Source: Zantedeschia hybrid cultivar
Taxonomy: Eukaryota; Streptophyta; Magnoliopsida; Alismatales; Araceae
Length of the DNA stretch: 64,000 nucleotides
Direction: 5' to 3'
NCBI GenBank assembly: GCA_030544215.1
Contig: JARZZO010000004.1
Location: 19,146,501 to 19,210,500 of the forward strand
Below are positions 44,774 to 56,843 of the stretch, in pieces (positions within the stretch are counted from its first letter, which is position 1; each line of letters begins with the position of its first letter). Under the pieces are notes generated by a model. That model was not told where the DNA came from. It made no database searches and worked only from the letters and a program-made list of their open reading frames with translations. The translations under genes and the position numbers were made by a program.

Positions 44774-45138
44774 TTGAAAGACGTCGTGCATGGACGACGC
44801 CTTTTTGAAGGGCGTCGGGCCATCACGACGCCTTTTAGACAGGAATCACCTGACAGAGAGTCTGCCAGTTCGGGGATTTCTGGGACTAAAATACGTCATG
44901 GGTCGGCGACTCGTTTTGAATAGCGTCAGGTAGTCATGACGCCTTTTAAGACAGAAATCCCCTGAGTAAGGGCTTTGGAATTTCCGGATTTCTATGTTGA
45001 ATGGCGTCTGAGGATGTCGACGCCTTTTAAAAGGCAACCACTGGTGTCGACGCCTGTTAAGGCCTGATTCTGAAGACTATTTTACATGAACCTGTACATG
45101 GAGCTTGAAAGGCGTCGGCCTTGGGCGACGCGATTCAA
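44774..45138. repeat. Seven N10 palindromes in the solo LTR, downstream cluster
   Basis: Units 44774-44807 and 44805-44838, 44886-44919 and 44916-44949, 44997-45030 and 45027-45060 form three pairs with arms overlapping by 3-4 nt. Unit 45105-45138 is single. The cores are GTGCATGGAC, GGGCCATCAC, ATGGGTCGGC, AGGTAGTCAT, TGAGGATGTC, CACTGGTGTC and GGCCTTGGGC. All have exactly 10 nt between CGTC (or its variant) and GACG. Confidence 0.9.
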
Positions 45139-46282
45139 GACAGAACCACACTAATTCATGCTAGTAAAATGTGTTTACACTGCTAGATAGTTGGTTAATG
45201 CATGCTGTTAATGTACTCGATGTGATGAACTCTTCGTGACCGGATGACACTACGTTGGATGTCGTGCCACTGTGGACTTCCTCCGTGACCGGATCGCACC
45301 GTGCCGTGTTTTCTGTTTCGGTGGACCTAGAGTGACAGTTGTAGCGTTCTACACCCTGTGTCGGTGCGGAGGGACACAGCGCTGACGGGAGCAGTGGCGG
45401 GGTGACGCCTAGTGGAGAGGGTCACCTGGTGAACCCCGGGGTTAGCTAGCTTGTACCGGTGTCGGAGAGGTACCTTTGAAGTGTCACTCGTGCTGGGGGA
45501 AGGAGTAACCACCTGAGCCAGTTGGGCCGGAGTAGTCAGCGTGCTATCCGAGGGGTTACTGTTTGGTCTCAGCGGGTCGATGTTTGCTGAGGGAAGGAAT
45601 GACCGCCGAGGTGGCCAGCGTGCTATCCGAGCGTGCTATCCAAGGGGTCACTGTTTGGTCTCAACGGGTCGAGGTTTTTCCCACCATTTGTTTATGTGGT
45701 CGACGTGTTCTATCGAGGCGGCAGTCGTGGGTTCCCTTGTCGGTTAGTTTAGAAATATGCATGTTTAATACACTTCGACTGCATGTGATTTCACGTTGAG
45801 AATTAGGAATTGTACCTACTACTATGCTTGTTACCTTACCGTTAGCTATATTTTGCACTTGTGGGTGTGTGCGTGGGCAGTGGGGATCGAAGGATCCTTA
45901 CTGAGTCTTGTCTTGAGACTCACCCCTGCGGTTTTCAGGTGAGGACTCCCAGCAGACCTAGAGCGGCGTGTGCGGCCGTGTGTTGAGCGTCTTCAGCGGT
46001 TGTTCCGGGATATGCCTCGATGTAGTTGTTATTTATTTCTGGCCTGTATGTTTAATTATTTCTTTTCAGTTGGAGTATGTAATTATTTGTTGTATCGAGT
46101 CGCATTGTAATAATTTTAAATTCCTGCACCTTCATTTCAATTCAATGCGATGTGGATGTTTAGCTTAGTTTATTATTTATTTCCCAGACTTACTTAGATC
46201 CTGGTTTGGTTCCAAATTAATGATTCGGTACCCATTTAGTAATCGGATCCCCGATTATAGGGTGGCGGGTCGTTACATAATA

Positions 46283-46878
46283 ACTCGAGCCAACACATAA
46301 CAACTTCTAATGATAAAAAACCCTACTGAAATAAAGTAGAGTTTTATGGGCTTTCTAAGGGATCCTTTATTTCTTTTGGTGAGTACGATGAGTGAAATTA
46401 ACATGCATCAAATATAATGAATTTGGACTCATTATTGTATCTTCTATGTTCATGTTGACTTATTATTGTATGTTTTGTTTTCTTGTTGACTTTGTATCAA
46501 ATTCGACTTTGTATGATGTTAAATTCATTTCATTTACATGTATTACATTTTCATCATCATTAATAGGATAGAAACCTCCCAATTTGACTTAAAAGTGTTG
46601 TCCTTACTAAAACACTTGCATTACGAGTTCATTTATTTGATAATTATTCATAAAATTGAGGAATCTCATGATCTCAAAAAAGTCTAATTTCATAAGAAAA
46701 TGGCCCGAGTCAGCCCTACTCATACTATTCTTGCGATTTTGACCAAATCATACAGAGTCAGACTGATACAACTCGATCTTCGGATAATTCGAGTCATCTT
46801 GATATTCGGATGTGTGCAGCCTTGAAGGGAACATTAGGGGGTGGTTGAGCTTCAGATGTATGAGGAACCTGACCTGGC

Positions 46879-46925
<47 letters not shown>

Positions 46926-47458
46926 GAGCCATGCAACCAGATGGTATCTATAGGTTGGTGAGGAGGAAATGGTGTGCCTGGCAGCCAAATGGAGAGTGGA
47001 CCAAGAGGACCAATAAACTCTTAAGAGATGGTAGAGCACAGAAAGGTGGATTTATCAAAGATGACATGGCAATCGATGCATAGGTTCCCCAATTGAAGGT
47101 CAAAACAACAATACCCTGAATGGCGGGTACTGTAGCTGAGCAAATACATCAAACTAAACAAAAATGGAGTTTGTTTGATTGAAGCCAAGGAAAGTGGAGG
47201 CAATCAAAGGAGTTGATAGCTCCATGTTGTGTAAAAATGACCCTCTTGGTTATCACGACCTTTGGGGCCTTGCTATTGGTTAACAATTATCTCGAACTAC
47301 TATAGATTCTCCAACATAGAGAGAGTTCCCTTATTGGTGTCATGGAGTTGGTAACATAGATTCATCACGTGAAGTGGAGAAGTCATGCCATAATGATGGC
47401 TCAGCATGTCCCATGCATGTTTGGGGGGGAAACAAACATAGCCACTTCTTATGAATTA
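46283..47458. other. Intergenic sequence right of the solo LTR
   Basis: No gene. A (GA)n microsatellite occupies 46882-46921. ACTCG-rich words near 46690-46800 resemble those at 43670-43800. The solo LTR may have landed inside one ACTCG-rich repeat; GCCAACACATAA occurs on both sides of it. Confidence 0.6.
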
Positions 47459-48012
47459 AACACACTTGGAGAATCTCTTTGGGCCATACTACTAACAGGT
47501 AAGGACTTAAAGTCATTCAAACATAAGGGCTCTCCATCTAAAATTTGGTTGAGAATGCTCAAGGTGAGTGATCAGCTACAGAGAGGTACTTTCTGGAAGG
47601 CTGAACATGGCGAGAAGGTGAACATTTAGGGGGACCCGTGGACTCTTGATGACATCTACCTAAGTAACATACCCAACAACAAACACAATCTTTAGAAGGT
47701 CAAAGGCTTAATCAAGTACTAGTAGTTGGAACCTCAGCCTTGTCAACAACTTCTTTCACCTTAAAGTGAGCAAAACGATTCTTGAAATACCTCTCCCAAC
47801 CAGTGGGATGCCAAGTGAAGCTGAATTAATAAGGAGGCTTTCCAAGGATGGGGTTTACACCACTCACTCAGCCTATGAACTCCTAGCCACTGATAATCAT
47901 CCTCTAACAACTTGAGCACCAAACAAACTTTGGGCTCTTATATGGCACAAGGACCTAACAAAGCTTACCCCCCAAAAAATATCCTACTTTATTTGAAAGT
48001 GTGCAACTAGAG
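47459..48012 (+). pseudogene. LINE (non-LTR retrotransposon) remnant, C-terminal RT and zf-RVT region
   Basis: Translation gives ESLWAILLTGKDLKSF, then SPSKIWLRMLKVSDQLQRG, then EHGEKVNI followed by TAG and GDPWTLDDIYL. Plant LINEs have a comparable LWxxxLxxKY, WIWKSIL, GxxIxIWGDPW series. Further on, RLSKDGVYTTHSAYELL and LWALIWHKDLTKLTPQKISYF match the zf-RVT region (DGxYTVKSAYxLL, WKxIWK, PxKIKxF). Several stops interrupt it. No 5' part or poly(A) tail is evident, so it is a truncated, inactive fragment. Confidence 0.75.
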
Positions 48013-51000
48013 CACTATTAGTTATATATGTTCATCAAGTCAAAACGTATAACTATTATGTACAGTCTTGTTCTTTTAATAATAATAAAGATATTATATT
48101 CATTATGTGCAAATCGATTATATCGTTTCATAGTGAAATCCATGAATGTGTGCAATAGAGTTTAAATCACGATGAGATAATAATAATGAGATTAATCTTC
48201 TGTAAATATATATTCTTACTTGTTCCTATAGTCAGAATATATTTGAGAATGACATCAAATATCCAGTGAAACTAGTACATGGTACTCCTACTCATAAGAT
48301 GATGATGATTAATTTCATAGTCATTTGTGTAGAGATACTAAGGCGAACTTTTAGGTGCTCATTAGAGAATGAGTATATTGAACTGATATGATATGAATCA
48401 TTGGATGATAATTTGCCTAACATTCAACCAGTTGATTCATTGTCACAGTAGCGTAGTTGATCCTTGGACCTGAGATACTAAAAGCCAAAGATGGTAGTAC
48501 CGGTATCGAGAGGTACCAATATCGATACGTATCGGTATCAGTATCGGGCGTATTGGTTGGTATCAGCCAGTACCAGGTCCATGTGTCCGATAATTTTTTT
48601 AAATACAAATGATTGGTATCAGGATTTCCCTCAGTATCATATTGATACCCACTAATATCGATACGTATCAGTCGATACTACCAACTAGGCCAAAAACGTC
48701 AATGGACTTTTGGGTTTTGACCTTAGCTTATAAATCTCTAACCATGGAGATGTTAATTAGTAAATGATCGAATCCAGCATAATATCTTCAAAGGTGATTT
48801 CATGGTTAATACGGGATAATTCGTTCTCTGTAATTAAAGAGAGAGAATGCTCTATGGAGTAATGCTCAAGAGTCTTTAGTCAAGGTAGGACAACATATTA
48901 GGAAAGATATTTTCTGATGATATTTTGAGGTATCTGATCTGCATAAGTAAACTTATTAGGATTTGACAATTAACCATATCTTAAGTTCATTTGAGACATT
49001 GTACGAATGAAAAATTACAGCCACCTGATAACTGATGATGAAAGGTTCCTTGAGCAGGTTGCTAAACCCTAATACTTTTTATAATCATGCAGTGATGCTT
49101 GGAGATCCAACTTAATTAGAAGTCCGATCAATTTTGACAAGATGATAAATCAATTAAGTATTTATTTAATATAAAATATTAAATAAATTACTTTAAGTCA
49201 GTAAATGGTTACTAGGCTTAATGGACTCGAAATTGGACTAGCACTTAAGCCTAGAAGGTCATACATATAAGGTTCTTGATTGATAGATATTAAGTAAAAA
49301 TTTATATTAATTCAAGATTTTTTATGAAAAATCGTGTTTTACTAATACAAATATACATTAGAAGAGAACCTTAGGTCAAGCTCTAAGATTTTTCTTAGAC
49401 ATGATTGTCCCACTCCTCTTTCTCTCTCTCTCCTTTGGGGGACCCTTTTTGTAGAGGGTGCCCCCTTTTGTTTCTCTCACCTACTTCATTTTCACCTCGC
49501 CAGAAGACATCGTCCACATGCCGCAGGTTCTCGTGATGAGAAGAAGGGCAAGGAATCAAGCTGATCTCTTTGGAGAAGCGAGGACCATCCTTCAGCCGGA
49601 GAACCACGTGTATATCACTGGAGGTCGGTGCCTGTGTGAATAGCAACATCGCTTAGATAGAATCAAGTTTTGATTGCAAATTCGATTTTGCGTAAGGTAA
49701 AGATCGAATCTTTCCTTATTTGTTTTATCAGAAATGGATCAAGAACACATGGATTATTGTTTCCACTACGATCATGCTTGTATTATTTTAAACTACATCT
49801 CTCCGTTCGATCCTTGCAAGCACTACCTCTCAACAAACTATCATGTCCCCAATCTGGTCCAATATACTAACATTAGATTCGGGTGGATAACAGGGAGATA
49901 AAACCCAACACAAACTGATATGAGAGATAAGACATTCGCTAAAGATTTGGTCATTATTATATCAAACACCACATAAGTATGTATTACAAGCCAATTCCAA
50001 AATCATCAAAATAAATTACTAAACAAGTAACCTAAAGCCCTCTCAAATTTTATATTAACAAGGTATATAACTACTTTGAACAACCTACCACATCAAACTA
50101 GGAAATTAAAATTAAATATTTAACTAAGATATCAAAGCCCTCCTAAAAGTTTGATTCCTCACCTAATCGAGTCTTCAAGTGATCTCTCCTAAAAATGTTT
50201 AGTGGAATTTATCAGTCTACAGCTCAGTAGGCATCAAACCCCCACACATGACATATCATATAATAGCTTTGTAAATCCAATTATACTTATACTTTAAGTA
50301 TGATTATCCGATCATATAGCATAAGTAAAGAGTTCACCTAAATCAGAGTGTTATATATCAAATCTTATCAAAAGAAATGTGTTCATAATCAAATAATTAG
50401 AACTAAAAGAAAAAAGTTATTTGGTCACACTATCAGACTCAAATTTTCGTATTTTATAATTTATAAGCATAGTCTCTAGCTAGTACATCTACTGAAAAAA
50501 TAACCTCCAACCTTTAAGAAATTCACATGGCACATAAATTTCTCACATGGCTAGTCGTATGTTAACATGTTCTTATGATGAAAGATCATAAGGCTAATTA
50601 AAGGAATCATAGAAGACTTGCTAAAATATAGCATGGCTGATTGGATTGACATATCATAAGTTGTACTAAATATCATATTTCTACCTATGCATACTGGACA
50701 TGCATCTAACTACAACATAACGAGAAACTTACAAATACCAAAGCACCTAAACAATCAAGTGCTACCATCTTGGCTACTGTGCAAAATCGCAGACACCTAA
50801 TATGTACGCCTGATGCCCACAGATTCTGACCTTCCCCGTGAATGCGTATAAGGTTGGCCCAAAACTCTCTCTAAAGTAGCACTATCCATTCGCATTTTGT
50901 ATAAAAATTACATATATCTTACAGAAATCAAATGTATAATCATTATGAATCTTATGGTCAAAATGTTATCTAATAGATTTAATAACCTTAGAGTCATGAA

Positions 51001-54000
51001 AAGTGTCATTTTTAAGACGAAACATGATTAAGAAGCATGAATTAGATGAAAATAGCTCTAGAGGTCATAATATATGTATCTTATGACTTTGTATATTAGG
51101 TACTATAATTAAGCCTAATCAGATCAAATTAGGACAAATGAGTCAACGAAGCAAGATAGACAGAATTAGTCAAGTAGTTTGACTTAAATCAAATCTTTGC
51201 GTATATCCAATTAAATTTGAAATTCTTAAAATAAATTAAAAAATATTAATTATAGGATAATCATGTCTATGGTAATCATATACCTACCTCTTGTTCACTA
51301 AAACCTTTCTAAGTGATTGGGTTCTTCTTAATCTTCCTTAGTTCCTTGAACTCCTAGCCCCTTCCTTTGTCCTTGAGTTCTTCGTGGATGAGGAAAGATA
51401 CTAGTAATATCCTCTCTTATTGCTGCAACTCTTAGTAGTGATTCTCTTCTCTTGCTCACCTTCTTCTCCTCTTTCTTTCTCTCTTTTCCCCTCTCTATGC
51501 CTATGTGGTTCTTTCTTCTTCCTCGGAGATATGGAGCCTAAGGTGGATCTGTCATCCTATTTATAAGAGGAGGGGGAGAAGGGGATAAAGGAGAGTTTAA
51601 TCTTCAATAAATTTAAATGCTGCCACCTGGGCCTATAGGTGTCAAATTCTAGGATTGTGGTTCTTGGTTGCCACCTATCATTCTAGGTGTCAATGGTAGA
51701 AGTCATAATAGTTAAATGGTTGTCAAGTTTCTCTCTTAGGATAAGCTTGAGTTTATAGGCTGCCACCTAATATTCTTTGGAGAAGCTCAACTCCATATGC
51801 TATCAACTATCTCTCAAGGATAAACATGGGTCTACATGCTGCCACCTTATGCTCATTTGCTACAGCTGTCTAAAGATTTGCATGATAGTCACCTAAAATA
51901 TCTGAATTAGTGAAAGTAATCTTCTACTAAATTGTAAGTTTTTGAGTCTTCATTTCAACGCACATAAGCTTTCACAAGTCGGAGTTTTTTACACTAAGTT
52001 ATGTGCAAAAAACCGAACCTATATCAAGTGAACCCGTGAATAATAGTTCGACTGCTGCAAGTACTACTCTAATGGCAAAGAATTGAAGCCCAATGCACAG
52101 TTATCGTTCATTTCTGTCAAAGGCAGTTAGATGCTTCACGCTTATTCTGACTGTCATATTTGATTATATTAGTACTGTATGAAGTTTGTATGTTTATATA
52201 GAATGTACACATTTTCGTACAATTTTTTAAAGAATTAGATGCATAAAAGTTATACTTACGTATTATCAATTATTATATACTGCATATTTACAGGACCGTT
52301 TGGATTTTCAGAATTAGGTGCAAGCTTGTCCATGTCTAACCAATTAAGAAGGAAATCCAACCTTTTCTCGAACCCATTCCAAAATTAAAACACCTCATCA
52401 CCGGTCTCCCTAAACTTCTTCCTTTAGCAGGGAAGTTTCCTCTACCCAACTCCCCATTCATGTCAATGGTATAAAGGACTAGAAAATTTCCTTGGCACTT
52501 TGAGCTAGTTGTCTCTTTGTTTCTTGCCCTCTACAAAAGGTGTCTTTTTTGGCAACTAGGGCAGCTAGAACAAATGAGACTTCAGGGGGAGCACGCAGCC
52601 GCCCCTACCCCCCCTGCATTCCTTGGCCACTCTACTCATAAAAGAAAGCCTCTCCTTTTACTACCTAATAAAGGAAGAGAGATTCATTGGGTCTTCTTTA
52701 ATTTTTGACTCAATTTCCATCTCAATATTATTATAAAAGTGTTAGTCGAGTTGAATATATGCTTTTTTTTACGATTTTTTTTTTGATGTTCAAAGGCATA
52801 AGATGTGATTTTTTTATGGAATTTTTTTTTATGTTCGAATATGTGATTGTCATCTAAGCCTGTCAAAAAATAGTGTTTAAAAACAATGTTATCGTACCAT
52901 TTTCTTATTAGTAACTATGCTTAACAGCAATATAAATTCTTTCTTATATAGATATTAAAGATGACAATTAAGTAGTCCATTAAATTACAAAGACTTTTTG
53001 ACCTGCTTAAATAACTCTGTATATATTGAACATTATCTTAAGAAATTCATATATTTGAGTTTTCCTTAAAGAATCTCATACGCATTATCATGATGTAATC
53101 TGCTTATTATTGGGTTCTTTTTATCAAATGAGATATTACAAAAGGACATTTAGCACCAGATGGAAGTTTCAGTGAAAAACTTACGTATATTGAAACGCCA
53201 AGTTGTTGTGGTTATAAGTACAGAGCATGAGACATCATCAAAAATTTTGATTGGCATAGGAGCCGTCAATTAGACAATGCATTTATGTAAGAAATAAAAT
53301 ATGATGTTTTTTATTAAACCAAACAACCCCTTGCAAGGCAAATGATACTTGAACTAACAACATAAACATCATCCAATGTGGAACTCCTCCTCCATAAGAT
53401 TAAATCTTCTAGAGCTTTTTCTTCGGATTTTTGTATGCCTTCACTCACGTAAGGATGAAGGTAGATAGATCATTTGTCATGATAAAAGACTACCGTATAC
53501 ACATATCTCAATGTTAGTGGGAAGAGGGGGATATATTTTCTTTTTTTAATTAACAACAATTAGTAAAGAATATTTTTAAATATGTGAGAAAAAAAGGTTC
53601 AAAAGATCTCATCCCTTCCTCCACTACTTGAGGTCACCAAAGACTTGGAAGATTGAACTGGTCATCTAGTCTAATCACTTGATCTGACTTCGAAGTATGA
53701 TCAAACCATTCCTTGGTAGAATGGGGGCTATACATGGCCCACGGGAACATCACCATCAGAACCGATCATCAGAGATCAAAGGGCCAGAAGTTGCTGACGT
53801 TGGCTAAGGGAAAAAAGTGTACATTTTCCTTTGTCCATTATGGATGTATGACTGTGGAGGTGGGGTGGGAAGGGGAAGGAGATCGTTCCTTCGCCCTTAA
53901 GTTTCGAACCCTCCCAGGGTGTAAATGGGCGAAAAGCACGTGCAGCGCACGTGATGCAAAATGTCCCACGGTCTTCTGTTACTTGAAGCCGCGAAAACTA

Positions 54001-54844
54001 GCTGGTGTGAGTGGTGGGGGCGTTTTGGACGACTAGAGCCAAGTCCTGCGTCCTCTACTAAATTCGGTGATTGAACTAAATAAATATATATTATTCATGG
54101 AGTTCTTTGATTAGCCCAACTCGAATGAGATTAATTGTACCACTGTTAATTAGGATATTATTTATGCATTTTAGTTATTCAGATCATTAAGGACTAGATT
54201 GATAATTCAATCAAGCACCTAAATCTCATCTCCACTTGGATCGTTGCCACCAACTATATATATAGGATTAAATCTGACTATAACACAGCTCTTATGCAGA
54301 TCGCCAACAACTGATGTGGGATTCAATTGAATTATATGACACCTCCTAATATGCTCAGGGTAGCCAATAGTTACCTAGCTAACACACTAATTTCTCTTCA
54401 AGTAATAGACCTTTTTAAAGATTCTTTAGTTTTCCCGCATAATGCCCCAATATATAATACAACTCCTGATTGACGTTAATTCGTAAATAAACGATAAACA
54501 AGGTTTATCACATATATGTTTAGTATTGAGGCCAGTCAAATGGAGAATCTTTTCCTCAATCTATTGCACGGTAGTGCAGCACCAATCCCATGGTTGATGT
54601 CATCACATGAGATCGACCCGTAATAATCTCGAACGTCATAGATTAAGTTATAGTTAACAACCAAAGGGCCTCTCAGGAGTCACAGAGATGTACATGCTAA
54701 CATACATTGCACTCGTAGAATTTGAGCTGGCTATATAAGAAACGGATGAAAACAATATTACAGGACTCCAAAGGTGGCTACTTTGGGAAATCCCATAATA
54801 CCATGCACGCACACTAAATATTCTACTTTGCCCCTAGACAGGTC
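48013..54844. other. Gene-poor AT-rich sequence
   Basis: About 6.8 kb without a supported gene. It contains the GATAC-rich repeat at 48480-48690. The ORF at 49458-49643 overlaps one on the other strand and sits in a CT-rich, leader-like context that might be old LTR sequence. The 107-codon ORF at 53713-54036 has no recognisable domain. I saw no tRNA or rRNA genes. Confidence 0.6.
48480..48690. repeat. GATAC/GGTAC-rich short dispersed repeat, copy 2
   Basis: The same word usage as 39935-40075: GGTACCAATATCGATACG, TATCGGTATCAGTATCGGG, CGATACGTATCAGTCGATAC. The first and last parts are roughly inverted to one another, giving a potential long hairpin. It may be a MITE without clear ends. Confidence 0.5.
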
Positions 54845-54849
54845 CAAAA

Positions 54850-55086
54850 TGTTAGATAGTGACCATCCCTTGATATTAGGAGTTTGTTGCAGGGATAAGT
54901 ATAGAGACTTGGTCTCCCAGGATCTCTAAGATGTATGAGGCGGTTCCGAGGAGGGGGCGGAGATGGTTAACGGAAGGGCCTCTATAAAAAGGAAACCGAG
55001 GTGAAGAATAGAACTTACCTTGGGTTAACCATCGGAGCCCGCTTTCCTCACTTGCGTTTTTCTCTTCTCTCTCTCTCGTTCTAACA
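54850..55086 (+). repeat. 5' LTR of the copia element
   Basis: 237 bp with TATAAAAA at 54983-54990 and a CT-rich end. Compared with 61052-61288 it differs at six positions, five of them transitions. Confidence 0.95.
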
Positions 55087-55087
55087 C

Positions 55088-55099
55088 TGGTATCAGAGC
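55088..55099 (+). other. Primer binding site of the copia element
   Basis: TGGTATCAGAGC, one base from the LTR end. It is complementary to the 3' end of plant initiator methionine tRNA, the usual copia primer. Confidence 0.93.
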
Positions 55100-56843
55100 T
55101 TCTGGTTTCGTCCTCACGTCGCTGTCCGCGCACCACAGCCGCCACCGCCGCTATCCTCGCCGCATCCCGCCGCGACCGTCGCCGCAGCACCGCCGCTGCT
55201 GCAGCATTGCCGCAGCCCGCCGCACGACTGCCGCCGCTGCAGCACCTCCGCAGCTTGCCGCATCCCGCCGCGACCGCCGCCGCCGCTACAGCCGCGGCTC
55301 CCGCGACCGCACCGCCGCTGCCGCCGCAGCCTGCCGCGCCCTCGCCGCTGCCGCTGCCACGCCGCTGCTCCTGCTGCAGCAACCTGCCGCAGCCCGCCGT
55401 GTTTTCGCGAACCGCCGCGAACTGCCACTGCCGTACCTCGCCCCCGCCTTGCCACGCCGTAGCCCTGCCGCGACCGCCGCTGCAGCGAACCGGAACCGCC
55501 GCGCACCGCCGTTGCTCCCCCTCGCGCCGCGGCTCACCCCGCACCTCGCCGCCGCCCCTGCCGCAGCAGCACGCCGCAGCTCCCGGTGCCTCGCTGTGCC
55601 ATCGCCGCTGCATCACCGCCGTTGCAGAACCGCCGCAGCCCGCCGCTGCTCCCCCTCGCGCTGCGGCACACCCCGCGAACCGCCGCCAACTGCCGCTGCC
55701 GCACCTCGCCGCCACCTCGTCCAGCCGCTGCCTGCCGCTGCAGCACCGGCAGCGTCCCGCCGCCGCTCCCTGTACCCTGCCGCACCTGTCGCTGCCGGCC
55801 CGCTGCTGCCACACCAGTCCACTGCCGCGTTGTTGTCCGCAGCTCCATCGGGTTTGGTCGGTCTTCGTCGGGCTTCTTCACGCACCAGAGTCTCACTTCC
55901 AGGTTTTTTAAATTTAATCAACTTCGTTTTGTGCTGCAACAGTTGAAGATGATAACTCTTATTTAATTAATATATTTAATCTATCATCATCACATGCATC
56001 TTGTCCTTGTCAGAAACGTATAATTGCTCCAAAACTGCAAATGTTATAATCTGTATTGTTTATTGTTATTACACTGCACCCAACACACATGCTGTTGTAA
56101 GAAGCCATTAAAGCTGCTTTAGCATGTGCAAACTTTTTCTTTGAATTTTGTACCCCTGCCAAACATCTCCCACTACATACTGATCTGTTAAGTGTTCTGT
56201 CTTCACATGCCCTGTCAGACAAGTTTTAAAGTTGCATATAATACATGCTGTTGTAAGAAGTTTTTTTTTATGCTCACCTACTTCTGCTTTTGACGTATAC
56301 AACCTGCTGTTATCCCTAATTCTAGAAAAGAACTGATACCTTTTATAAAATTGCATAACTCTTACTAAATCTGCAAGTGTTTTCTTTTAATATTTTATTT
56401 CTTTAGCCATCATTGCAAACACATATGTTATTAGCTGTCTGAAAATATATTTGTGCTTATACCCTTGATCTATAAAGCAACATATAAATCAATATTTCTT
56501 TTGTAGGAAAATTCGCACGCATTCATATTATTTTCACTTATTATTGTTAGCATTTGTCTTATCAACTATTCATTTTGTTAATTTTAAAAAAAAAAAAAAT
56601 ACAATTTATATCCTGCAATTTTTGTTGTAACAATAAAAGTTATGTTTACTTATCATTGTTAGTATCTTGTCATATCTTTGTTGTAGCCATAATATTAATT
56701 GTTTCATTAAGTATAATCTTTGCATATCTTTATCTTGTTAAGTTATCAAATCATACAAAATGATGTATGTTTTAATGATATTTATGTTACAAATCTTAAT
56801 TGTTAAATTATGTATATTGAGCTTTAGCCTTGTCCTACTTAAA
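55100..56843 (+). other. Copia leader with an extreme GC-rich block
   Basis: About 1.74 kb before the gag start. Positions 55110-55860 are built from CCGC, GCTGC and GCAGC words and are far richer in GC than anything near. All six frames are open for long stretches merely because stop codons are rare in such sequence, so I do not call genes. The rest (55870-56843) is T-rich, fitting intron-like or plain leader sequence. Possible GT sites precede it, so leader splicing is conceivable. Confidence 0.7.

Larger units (their letters stand above)
43831..46277 (+). mobile_element. Solo LTR, 2447 bp
   Basis: Ends TGTAAGGATCG...GGGTCGTTACA with 5-bp TAATA duplications at 43826-43830 and 46278-46282. 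No internal region or partner LTR is present, so it is best read as a solo LTR left by LTR-LTR recombination. The plus orientation is suggested by a CT-rich leader-like stretch at 44225-44400 following a palindrome cluster, and an A/T-rich region near the right end. It has 11 N10 palindromes like those of A and B. Otherwise I see no resemblance to the A/B LTRs. Confidence 0.85.

Noticed and set aside
53713..54036. 107-codon ORF
   Set aside because: No domain, no promoter or splice context, isolated in gene-poor sequence.
55207..55946. Several long overlapping ORFs on both strands in the GC-rich copia leader
   Set aside because: All frames are open because stop codons are rare in CCGC-rich sequence; they encode low-complexity Pro/Ala/Arg and overlap each other.
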